A stretch of 7,626 nt of DNA from an uncultured Collinsella sp. Lineage in GTDB: Bacteria; Actinomycetota; Coriobacteriia; Coriobacteriales; Coriobacteriaceae. The position numbers and the translations under genes were made by a program. This document shows positions 1-5,463 of this stretch, one piece after another. Within the stretch, counting starts at the first letter, position 1. Every line of letters starts with the position of its first letter. Under the pieces are notes generated by a model. That model was not told where the DNA came from and did not search any database. It was given only the letters and a program-made list of their open reading frames with translations. The stretch lies in NCBI GenBank assembly GCA_902470895.1, contig CABRID010000096.1:1-7626 (forward strand), in the 5' to 3' direction.

Positions 1-867
1 GGCCGCGGGTTTCAGCGCGGGATTTGCCGTGGGCCCTGTGGTGGGCTCTCCGGCAGCAGGGTTAGCATCGGTGGGAGACTTGTCCGCGCTATCGCCCGGC
101 ACGTCGCGCCCGTCGGTCTCCCCCGTCGGCGGCGTAGCCGCATCGGGCTCAATCACCACATGCGGTGCCACCGCACCGGAGGCATCCACCACGCCACTAG
201 CACCAAAGGTCCCGCCAGCAGGCGCCACAAAGCGCGCAGACACAAGTGACCCGCCCGTGCACGTAACGCCGCCGTCGGAACCGGTCGCATCAAGCCACGA
301 GGCGTCGACGGAAAGCCGACAGCCGGCCGAACCATCGCCAAAGCCCGCATCCTGCAGATACACGCCGTAGGCGCGCACGCCCGCCCCGGACCCGGCGCCC
401 GCGGCAACGACGCGCCCGCCGCCGCGCACGGCCATGTCGCCAGCGATCACGCCGGCGACCGCCTCGTCCGCAATATCGGCCCCATCTGCCCTGGCATCGA
501 CGGTGCAGCCGTCCACCGCGAGCGCCTGCGACACGTGGATCCCGCACTGCGAGCCCGTCGCCGTCAGGGTCCCGGTGCCGCGGAGCGTCAGGTTGCCCCA
601 CGCCTCCATGCCGCACAGCGTGATGTCCGCATCGGGCGCATGCGACTCCGTCACGGAGTTTTGCCCGGCAAGCGTCAGCACCAGGTCGCCTTCGGCGCCG
701 ATGGCCCCACCCGCGTAGCCGTTGAGCTCCAGGTGGCCGGCATCGGTCCAGGCCCAGCCGGGGCCCGACACGTCCGGCTCGTAGTACGTCGCGCCCGCGA
801 TGATGAGGCTCTCCGCGCCCGCGGCATAAGAAGGCCCGCCCAGCAAAACGCATAGGCAGGCCATGGC
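1..867. repeat. Long direct repeat, left copy (partner 2312-3178)
   Basis: Bases 1-867 align without gaps to 2312-3178 (offset 2311). The six mismatches are at 724, 730, 753, 773, 794 and 817; bases 1-723 are identical. Three changes are silent and three alter residues near the mature N-terminus (Gly/Asp, Asp/Gly, Ala/Thr). Identity stops at CCATGGC inside the signal-peptide codons. The left end is the window edge, so the repeat may extend further. Confidence 0.97.
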
Positions 868-876
868 GGTAAACAT
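1..876 (-). CDS. Secreted beta-helix-like surface protein, copy A (3' end outside window)
   Basis: The frame is open from the ATG at 876-874 through 292 codons to the left edge, so the C-terminus is not visible. The start follows AAAAGGGA with about 7 bases of spacing. The N-terminus MFTAMACLCVLLGGPSYA is a short signal peptide with a likely cut near the Ala-rich PSYAAGAES. The mature part is rich in Gly, Ala, Asp and Thr, with recurring short patterns such as GDLVLTLAG, GNLTLRGTGTLTATGS and GVRAYGVYLQD, as expected for a right-handed parallel beta-helix or carbohydrate-binding surface protein; that class is inferred from pattern. Copy B at 2114-3226 is nearly identical and predicts a wall-anchored C-terminus. 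An in-frame ATG at 966-964 would add 30 residues but lacks a ribosome binding site. The visible part ends where copy B enters its Thr/Lys stalk, so it is unknown whether copy A keeps an anchor. Confidence 0.8.
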   Translation of the reverse strand, partial: MFTAMACLCVLLGGPSYAAGAESLIIAGATYYEPDVSGPGWAWTDAGHLELNGYAGGAIGAEGDLVLTLAGQNSVTESHAPDADITLCGMEAWGNLTLRGTGTLTATGSQCGIHVSQALAVDGCTVDARADGADIADEAVAGVIAGDMAVRGGGRVVAAGAGSGAGVRAYGVYLQDAGFGDGSAGCRLSVDASWLDATGSDGGVTCTGGSLVSARFVAPAGGTFGASGVVDASGAVAPHVVIEPDAATPPTGETDGRDVPGDSADKSPTDANPAAGEPTTGPTANPALKPAA

Positions 877-964
877 CTTGCAGTCCCTTTTAATGAGAAG
901 GCAAATCGCTATAACCGAGTTTGTCCGAACATCGCGTAAGGCATGAGTCAGGTCGAAGGTGTTC

Positions 965-1008
965 ATCGAGACGACAGGGACAGAGATGCCTTAATAGGTC
1001 GTCTCGAT
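965..1008. repeat. Perfect 11-bp inverted repeat
   Basis: ATCGAGACGAC (965-975) and GTCGTCTCGAT (998-1008) are exact reverse complements separated by 22 bases. The repeat lies about 90 bases upstream of the copy A start and covers the alternative in-frame ATG at 966-964. It has no T tract, so it is not a typical terminator. An operator, an RNA hairpin or the end of a small mobile element are all possible. Confidence 0.75.
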
Positions 1009-1082
1009 CTGGGCGAACCCCTCGTACCTAGGATCGACGCACCTCGATAGAGAACGCGGGGGCGCAGTTTGCCGCATTCCGC

Positions 1083-1126
1083 TCATCGACAGTGTTGGGC
1101 CATCGCTTTAAGGAACCTGTCGATGA
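1083..1126. repeat. Perfect 10-bp inverted repeat
   Basis: TCATCGACAG (1083-1092) and CTGTCGATGA (1117-1126) are exact reverse complements with a 24-base spacer. Arm sequence and geometry resemble the repeat at 965-1008: TCATCGA and CAG occur in the left arms of both. No T tract follows on either strand. Confidence 0.75.
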
Positions 1127-1352
1127 AAAGGAAGAGTCTGGTAGCGTATGGCCACACGCAGGATCTACCGGCGAGCACATTGCGCAACCTTTTGCAGAGC
1201 AAACCGCTGCCAGGGCCTGGTTTGGAGACGATATTCCAGCCTAGGATGGGAGGCAATCATCATTGCGCAGCTAAATCTCCAACAATGTTGAACAAATAGG
1301 ATGTCATTTGCTTGAAATCCGGATAGCTTTGGCGGTGTCGATATTAAGGGAG

Positions 1353-1652
1353 CTATCGGAACAGCTCATCATGGCTGCCGGTGCGTTCAAAGAAAGCTAC
1401 CTCTTCGTTTGATGACCATATGACAAGCCAGTCGCCAGAGTTTGCTACGTGACATTCGTTTCGCCCTGCCCAGTTGCCGCTTAGCCGGTGCATATTATGA
1501 CGTCGTTTTAATATGTCCATTGACTCGGGTGTATTCTGTAGCACCAGGTCAATTAGCTTTTGAAGCTCGGATAGATCCCATTTACGGCGCTTTGCTTTTT
1601 TCTTTAAATCGCGGGAGAAGGCTGCAGAGAACTCTGCGGTTAACGTGCTCAT
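1353..1652 (-). CDS. YafQ-type mRNA interferase toxin (RelE superfamily)
   Basis: This 99-residue protein has the RelE/YafQ fold signature. By alignment from memory with E. coli YafQ, the active-site residues are all present: His55 in MHRLSGNW, His68 in ECHV, Asp74-Trp75 in GDW, His94 in RTGSH and Phe98 near the end. In this family the toxin cuts mRNA in the ribosomal A site and is neutralised by a DinJ/RelB partner. Its start overlaps the stop of the antitoxin gene by four bases (ATGA at 1652-1649), so translation is probably coupled and antitoxin is made first. Length is close to the family norm and there is no frameshift, so the toxin is probably functional. A basic N-terminal helix (KKKAKRRK, residues 17-24) is typical. 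Weaker alternative: another RelE/ParE subfamily. Confidence 0.92.
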   Translation of the reverse strand: MSTLTAEFSAAFSRDLKKKAKRRKWDLSELQKLIDLVLQNTPESMDILKRRHNMHRLSGNWAGRNECHVANSGDWLVIWSSNEEVAFFERTGSHDELFR

Positions 1653-1924
1653 TGTGCCATCGCCGCAGCGATAAGATCGGCGCCATTGTCAAAACGTCCT
1701 TTTTTGCCAGATGCAAGAAACGCGTCCCCCTCGCGAATGGCCTCAAGGCTTTCGGCATTGGGCTCCTCAGGGGCAAAAGTCAACGGGATGCGATGGGTGT
1801 TGACCATTTGCTTGAAGAATGCGCGCGTCACGGACGACAAATCAAGTCCATAGTAATCAGCCACTTCGGCTGCCTCGCGTTTGAGGTCATCGTCAACCCT
1901 AATGGTTAATGTTGAGCTTGCCAT
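1649..1924 (-). CDS. RelB/DinJ-family antitoxin
   Basis: This 91-residue protein begins with a ribbon-helix-helix DNA-binding domain (residues 1-47; beta strand STLTIRVDDDLK, then helices around EAAEVADYYG and SVTRAFFKQMV), the DinJ/RelB layout. The acidic C-terminal half (EEPNAESLEAIREGDAF) is where this family wraps and inhibits its toxin. I chose the ATG at 1924 because GGAGGG lies 7 bases before it; a TTG at 1939 would add five residues but places the ribosome binding site inside the gene. It is first in a two-gene operon with the YafQ-type toxin. Such antitoxins normally repress their own operon, and a palindrome at 1959-1973 is a candidate operator. Confidence 0.92.
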   Translation of the reverse strand: MASSTLTIRVDDDLKREAAEVADYYGLDLSSVTRAFFKQMVNTHRIPLTFAPEEPNAESLEAIREGDAFLASGKKGRFDNGADLIAAAMAQ

Positions 1925-1958
1925 TTTTGGACCCTCCAATCATGTGAGTGCAACCTTA

Positions 1959-1973
1959 GTATAACGCATATAC
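1959..1973. promoter_or_regulatory. Candidate autoregulatory operator of the toxin-antitoxin operon
   Basis: On the minus strand the sequence reads GTATA-TGCGT-TATAC, a 5-bp inverted repeat with a 5-base centre, 35 bases upstream of the antitoxin start. It contains TATACT, a fair -10 element. Ribbon-helix-helix antitoxins of the RelB/DinJ group bind short palindromes of this kind over their promoter; binding here is inferred. Confidence 0.4.
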
Positions 1974-2047
1974 AATAGTAGATTATGTAATTACAATCAA
2001 TTAACTAAGCCTTTTAGTGGTACGGCACCTCATACATTGCATGCAGT

Positions 2048-2084
2048 AAAAAGGCAACGCTCCCTTTCGGAAAGCGTTGCCTTT
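2048..2084 (-). terminator. Rho-independent terminator of surface-protein copy B
   Basis: AAAGGCAACGCT (2050-2061) and AGCGTTGCCTTT (2073-2084) form a perfect 12-bp stem with an 11-base loop. On the minus strand the stem runs into TTTTT and lies about 30 bases after the copy B stop. On the plus strand only three Ts follow, so it works mainly for minus-strand transcripts. It separates copy B from the downstream toxin-antitoxin operon. Confidence 0.88.
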
Positions 2085-2113
2085 AAAGCTTCTACAGGGC
2101 ATTTGTATTGCAG

Positions 2114-3226
2114 CTAGGCATGCCGCACGCCCCAACAGCGATATGCGGCACCTAGATGCCCCAGTCCCAACAGGAGTAGCGTAAAGGACGCGGCAATCCA
2201 GTTGTTGTCGGCTGTCTTGGGGAGCGACGACACCGTTGCTGTAGCAGGCTTGGGCTTGGTCGTCTTGGCGACCGTGGTCTTGGTTACAGTCGTTGTTGTC
2301 TTGGTTGTCGTGGCCGCGGGTTTCAGCGCGGGATTTGCCGTGGGCCCTGTGGTGGGCTCTCCGGCAGCAGGGTTAGCATCGGTGGGAGACTTGTCCGCGC
2401 TATCGCCCGGCACGTCGCGCCCGTCGGTCTCCCCCGTCGGCGGCGTAGCCGCATCGGGCTCAATCACCACATGCGGTGCCACCGCACCGGAGGCATCCAC
2501 CACGCCACTAGCACCAAAGGTCCCGCCAGCAGGCGCCACAAAGCGCGCAGACACAAGTGACCCGCCCGTGCACGTAACGCCGCCGTCGGAACCGGTCGCA
2601 TCAAGCCACGAGGCGTCGACGGAAAGCCGACAGCCGGCCGAACCATCGCCAAAGCCCGCATCCTGCAGATACACGCCGTAGGCGCGCACGCCCGCCCCGG
2701 ACCCGGCGCCCGCGGCAACGACGCGCCCGCCGCCGCGCACGGCCATGTCGCCAGCGATCACGCCGGCGACCGCCTCGTCCGCAATATCGGCCCCATCTGC
2801 CCTGGCATCGACGGTGCAGCCGTCCACCGCGAGCGCCTGCGACACGTGGATCCCGCACTGCGAGCCCGTCGCCGTCAGGGTCCCGGTGCCGCGGAGCGTC
2901 AGGTTGCCCCACGCCTCCATGCCGCACAGCGTGATGTCCGCATCGGGCGCATGCGACTCCGTCACGGAGTTTTGCCCGGCAAGCGTCAGCACCAGGTCGC
3001 CTTCGGCGCCGATGGCCCCACCCGCGTAGCCGTTAAGCTCAAGGTGGCCGGCATCGGTCCAGGTCCAGCCGGGGCCCGACACGCCCGGCTCGTAGTACGT
3101 CGCGTCCGCGATGATGAGGCTCTCCGCACCCGCGGCATAAGAAGGCCCGCCCAGCAAAACGCATAGGCAGGCCATGGCAACAATCGCAATGTAATGACGG
3201 CTGGTGTAGGACTCGGCAGCAAACAT
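2114..3226 (-). CDS. Wall-anchored beta-helix-like surface protein, copy B
   Basis: This 370-residue protein is built for export and wall attachment. Residues 1 to about 33 form a signal peptide with a hydrophobic core (YIAIVAMACLCVLLGG) and small residues at the cut (PSYAAGAES). The body (about 35-270) is Gly/Ala/Asp/Thr-rich with repeated strand-turn patterns and four cysteines, suggesting a right-handed beta-helix or carbohydrate-binding surface domain, inferred without a search. A Pro/Thr/Asp-rich linker and a Thr/Lys stalk lead to LPKTA (335-339), a hydrophobic segment (AASFTLLLLGLGHLGAAY) and a basic tail (RCWGVRHA), the layout of a sortase substrate, though position five is Ala instead of Gly. 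I chose the ATG at 3226 with GGAG 5 bases upstream; a GTG at 3265 would add 13 residues. No sortase gene is visible here. Confidence 0.88.
   Translation of the reverse strand: MFAAESYTSRHYIAIVAMACLCVLLGGPSYAAGAESLIIADATYYEPGVSGPGWTWTDAGHLELNGYAGGAIGAEGDLVLTLAGQNSVTESHAPDADITLCGMEAWGNLTLRGTGTLTATGSQCGIHVSQALAVDGCTVDARADGADIADEAVAGVIAGDMAVRGGGRVVAAGAGSGAGVRAYGVYLQDAGFGDGSAGCRLSVDASWLDATGSDGGVTCTGGSLVSARFVAPAGGTFGASGVVDASGAVAPHVVIEPDAATPPTGETDGRDVPGDSADKSPTDANPAAGEPTTGPTANPALKPAATTTKTTTTVTKTTVAKTTKPKPATATVSSLPKTADNNWIAASFTLLLLGLGHLGAAYRCWGVRHA
2312..3178. repeat. Long direct repeat, right copy (partner 1-867)
   Basis: This is the partner of the left repeat, lying within the copy B gene from codon 17 to the start of the Thr/Lys stalk. 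Upstream of 3178 the two loci are unrelated, so the copies have different promoters and different first signal-peptide residues. Recombination between the repeats would remove 2311 bases, including the toxin-antitoxin pair. Confidence 0.97.
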
Positions 3227-3320
3227 ACCCGCTCCGATCTTCGCAGGAGCCAATAGAATGTGCACCAGAAAATGCCCTGGTAGCAGCAGTTATTAGTTTA
3301 GCGAGATCGATGCGGGGGCA

Positions 3321-3349
3321 AATATAAATCGCGTGGGTAATGTCGACAA
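3321..3349 (-). promoter_or_regulatory. Sigma-70-type promoter of surface-protein copy B
   Basis: On the minus strand TTGTCG (3349-3344) is followed by exactly 17 bases and then TATATT (3326-3321), matching the -35/-10 consensus at 4 and 5 of 6 positions. It lies about 95 bases upstream of the chosen start. Copy A has unrelated upstream sequence, so the two genes are probably controlled differently. Confidence 0.55.
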
Positions 3350-3404
3350 TTAGGTGTAAATCGTTTTGCCAGTCGGTGAAAGGAGAAATCTGTCTGCACC
3401 TAAT
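3349..3404. repeat. 8-bp inverted repeat flanking the -35 region
   Basis: ATTAGGTG (3349-3356) and CACCTAAT (3397-3404) are exact reverse complements, 9 of 10 when extended inward, with a 40-base spacer. The first arm touches the -35 element of the copy B promoter, so a regulator site is conceivable. No regulator gene is nearby. Confidence 0.4.
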
Positions 3405-3573
3405 AGCCGTTCATTAGATCTTAAAACACGTACAGCTAGGCTTATACGCATCAAGTTCTTGAGATATTTTGGCTTAAATAACGGTGTGCATTTATTCATC
3501 TAAACGGAGAGGAACCGTTTGTCAAATCAGTCTGGGACATTGAGTTTTCTGACACGGCAGTGCCCCACCACGC

Positions 3574-4047
3574 CTATCCAACCAAATGTACTTTGGGGAG
3601 AGGATCTTTTCCCAATTCCAACAACTTTGCATAAAGATGCTCGGGCTTATTCCATAGGTCCACCAATGAATCATCATGGTTCAACCTAATATTGACAGCG
3701 TATTCCCGCCTAAACTCACTCACCGCGTTCTTGCTACTCCCTTTACAGAGCAGGTATTCCTCGAGACGCTCAATAGCAATACTTCGCTTTACCCAGCCAA
3801 TTCTCTGAGATGAATCTTCCCTTGAAAGGCCCCAAGATTTTTGTAACGCGTCGATCATCTTGTCTTCTCGTACGGAAGCGGTAAACAGAGCACGTATTGT
3901 GTTTTCTATTCAAATTTCGAAACCTTGATTGAATGCTTCAAAGCATTCATCGCCTATCACATCATTGAGGACATCCCTATACATTTCTACTGCCGCGGTT
4001 GCTCCCCTATCAAATAACTCAATAGCTTTGTCTCTTGTTGTGACCAT
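3574..4047 (-). pseudogene. Unrecognised helical protein gene split by one in-frame TGA
   Basis: A frame of 157 codons before its TAG runs from the ATG at 4047 (AAAAGG upstream) to 3574, broken only by TGA at 3912-3910 (codon 46). The first part starts MVTTRDKAIELFDRGATAAV and ends NQGFEI; after the stop it continues IENTIRALFTASVREDKM in the same frame. Both halves look like one helical, charged, soluble protein, and helix phase runs smoothly across the stop. A Gly codon GGA changed to TGA is the simplest explanation (inference). The second half has its own ATG at 3858 with a weak GAGAAG site, so a 94-residue product by restart is possible. I recognise no family or catalytic motif. Codon use is AT-richer than in the surface genes, suggesting foreign origin. 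A sequencing error remains possible. Confidence 0.65.
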
Positions 4048-4231
4048 GACTATCGCCTTTTCGATTAATGTTGATGCCTGAGCGCAAATCCTATATCAAG
4101 CTCACTATAACTCCTGATAGTCAGCAATCGCATTCGATTAATCTATTACTGGAAGTCTAACAGCTTAGATGACAGGCGATGCTTTGAAGGTAAGCTCCGA
4201 ATGGTATACATTCTCAAGCCAAACGGAGAAT

Positions 4232-4417
4232 TTATCCGGGCGCCTCCTCGTCGGACAGCGTGTCGGGCGCCTCCTCGACGGTCTTCCACATCGGATTTTC
4301 CATTTCCTTGTGCAGCAGCCCCTCGTCGACTGTTACGATGCAAGTACGGTCATGCGCTTTACGTCTGTGATTTGCTAGTTGGCCGCTAGAATTCAGACGA
4401 CGGAACGTAGACAGTGC
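4232..4417 (-). pseudogene. Possible C-terminal remnant of an unknown gene
   Basis: On the minus strand a frame without start codon in its first part is open from a TGA at 4420-4418 to TAA at 4234-4232. Its end looks protein-like and acidic: LLHKEMENPMWKTVEEAP followed by DTLSDEEAPG. A 14-base direct repeat, CGGGCGCCTCCTCG (4237-4250 and 4264-4277), encodes the repeated EEAP. This part is GC-rich while both flanks are AT-rich, suggesting a scrap of a different gene. A 23-codon gene starting at the Met of MENPM, with AAGGA just before it, cannot be excluded. No family recognised. Confidence 0.28.
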
Positions 4418-4468
4418 TCAGCTATGCGCTTGTCAATTATCTAAAGAAATCATGCGCATTATGCGCTT
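4352..4468. repeat. Three ATGCGCTT motifs upstream of the membrane-protein gene
   Basis: ATGCGCTT occurs at 4352-4359, 4424-4431 and 4461-4468, with a further ATGCGC at 4452-4457 that pairs with the last copy as GCGCA-TTA-TGCGC. All lie in the 170 bases before the start at 4522, close to a TTGTCA (4430-4435) that could be a -35 element. They may be binding sites for a regulator; this rests on motif repetition alone. Confidence 0.4.
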
Positions 4469-4521
4469 CTCTTAAAAGCCCTATTTGCAATCGTTAAGCC
4501 AACAGCAAAAGGAGATCAACC

Positions 4522-4992
4522 ATGACGATAAACTGGAACGGTGCCGAGTTAAATCTCGGATCGCTTGCGGCGCTCGCAGCGATTACCTTTTTGATAAATG
4601 CCGCGAGCACAATCCTCGATCGCCTCTTTTGGACAAATGGCCTCAAGGAGAGGATTGGATTGATTAAAGAAATGAATGAACTCGCAGCCAGCGGGATGCT
4701 TCCTCAAAAAGTAAGTTCTCAATATATTGAAGATGCAACTCGGTGGATTGAGTCGCACGTCACAAAGAGAAACTTCTTATCAATGTTAGTCGGAACATTT
4801 GTCAGAGGTTCCTTGTTTCTGTACTTTGCAATGGTTGCCGGAGTCCTTCAAGTCATAGACAAGATAAGCAAGGGGGCTAGTTTTTCTGAATTAGCAGACT
4901 GGGTGGTTGTTTACCTTATCGGCACGTTTGCAATTGAAGGCTTCCTTGCGACCTTCCGCCCTCTAGTAAAACCGTTATCCAAGCGAAACTAA
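4522..4992 (+). CDS. Hypothetical membrane protein with three predicted spans
   Basis: The gene encodes 156 residues and has a strong ribosome binding site, AAGGAG seven bases before the ATG. Three hydrophobic segments are visible: about 12-32 (LGSLAALAAITFLINAASTI), 86-111 (around LYFAMVAGVLQVI) and 126-145 (DWVVVYLIGTFAIEGF). Between the first two lies a charged, probably helical loop of about 50 residues (LKERIGLIKEMNELAASG and on), and the C-terminus is basic (KPLSKRN). By the positive-inside rule this loop is probably cytoplasmic. I recognise no family and see no catalytic motif. It is the only intact, well-started gene in the AT-rich middle section, with no operon partner. Small membrane proteins in such islands can be immunity, phage-exclusion or toxin-related proteins, but nothing in the sequence decides this. 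Confidence 0.8.
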   Translation: MTINWNGAELNLGSLAALAAITFLINAASTILDRLFWTNGLKERIGLIKEMNELAASGMLPQKVSSQYIEDATRWIESHVTKRNFLSMLVGTFVRGSLFLYFAMVAGVLQVIDKISKGASFSELADWVVVYLIGTFAIEGFLATFRPLVKPLSKRN

Positions 4993-5025
4993 GAGGACGA
5001 ACGTCCCATCCTGTTGATGTTCACT

Positions 5026-5047
5026 AAAAAGCGACCCAAATGGTCGC
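5026..5047 (-). terminator. Small hairpin with T tract on the minus strand
   Basis: GCGACC (5031-5036) and GGTCGC (5042-5047) form a 6-bp stem with a 5-base loop. On the minus strand the stem is followed at once by TTTTT (5030-5026), the layout of an intrinsic terminator; on the plus strand it is followed by CGAAAAA. The only minus-strand coding trace upstream is the gene remnant at 5464-5637. It lies 38 bases after the plus-strand membrane-protein gene. Confidence 0.5.
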
Positions 5048-5169
5048 CGAAAAATGAACAGAGCAGTCATTAAGAATTGAGTAATAATGATCAGACGTGC
5101 CGCACCCTATGGACCGGGGGTAGCCCTCGCTCTATTGCTTAAAGTAGGTTCATTTGTAAGCAGGAGTCC

Positions 5170-5322
5170 ATGTACTTCTCAGAGGTGGGGATGAACGAGC
5201 CCTACGACGACGGGCGCACTCTGGGAACCGACGGTCCCGTCGAGTGGGCGCGGCTTGAGGCGGAGGCCAGAAAGATGCTCGAGGCCGGCCTCGAGCTTAT
5301 GGACGGGGTCGAGGCGGCATAG
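5170..5322 (+). CDS. Small GC-rich hypothetical protein (50 residues)
   Basis: A 50-codon frame starts at ATG 5170 with AGGAG three bases upstream, a tight spacing; the alternative start at Met8 (5191) follows GAGGTGGGG. The product is acidic and mostly helical (VEWARLEAEARKMLEAGLEL), and its codons end almost always in G or C, unlike the AT-rich sequence on both sides, which supports a real gene or a transferred fragment. No family recognised; small acidic helical proteins can be antitoxins or partners of a lost gene. After the TAG the same frame stays open for another 39 codons with ordinary composition, which I do not count as part of the gene. Confidence 0.45.
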   Translation: MYFSEVGMNEPYDDGRTLGTDGPVEWARLEAEARKMLEAGLELMDGVEAA

Positions 5323-5463
5323 GATATCAACCATATTCCAGATTCTAGGAACCCGGGCCAATTCGCTTCGGATCGAGCTCTTCACCAACTTTCTAGACAC
5401 TACCCTCACTGGGGATTGAGAGCAGCCAGACTACTGCTTTGAAGATATCAAGGCTAAGCATGA

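Larger units (their letters stand above)
877..1352. other. Intergenic stretch with two inverted repeats, no supported gene
   Basis: This 476-base gap separates surface copy A from the toxin gene. It holds the two inverted repeats listed separately (965-1008 and 1083-1126). The plus-strand frame beginning at 1069 has no ribosome binding site and resembles no family I know. A second plus-strand frame, open from about 1027 to 1242, lacks a proper start codon and could be an eroded gene. I see no T-tract terminator after the toxin and no convincing promoter for copy A. Confidence 0.5.
3227..3573. other. Intergenic region upstream of copy B
   Basis: This stretch holds the copy B promoter (3321-3349), the inverted repeat touching its -35 element (3349-3404) and a weak 6-bp hairpin (AAACGG 3502-3507, CCGTTT 3515-3520) lacking a T tract. 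I see no supported coding frame and no RNA gene. Confidence 0.55.
4048..4521. other. Gap between divergent genes, with a gene remnant and repeated motifs
   Basis: No intact gene is supported in this 474-base stretch. It contains a 10-base direct repeat TTCGATTAAT (4060-4069 and 4133-4142) upstream of the broken minus-strand gene, a possible minus-strand gene tail (4232-4417) and three ATGCGCTT motifs before the membrane-protein gene. Confidence 0.5.

Noticed and set aside
29..855. Plus-strand and off-frame minus-strand open frames across surface copy A, repeated at 2202-3222 in copy B
   Set aside because: They are shadows of a GC-rich gene: no ribosome binding sites, Arg/Pro-rich compositions and no domain, while the chosen minus-strand frame has signal peptide and anchor.
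1069..1299. 76-codon plus-strand frame between copy A and the toxin gene
   Set aside because: No ribosome binding site, no recognisable family, and the start overlaps an inverted repeat.
1442..1909. 155-codon plus-strand frame opposite the toxin-antitoxin genes
   Set aside because: Fully antisense to two well-supported genes and without a plausible start.
3910..3912. TGA read as selenocysteine
   Set aside because: No obvious hairpin directly downstream, no selenoprotein motif, and a Gly codon change is simpler.
5323..5442. Frame continuing after the TAG of the 50-codon gene
   Set aside because: About 40 open codons is within chance, there is no start, and composition differs from the gene before it.
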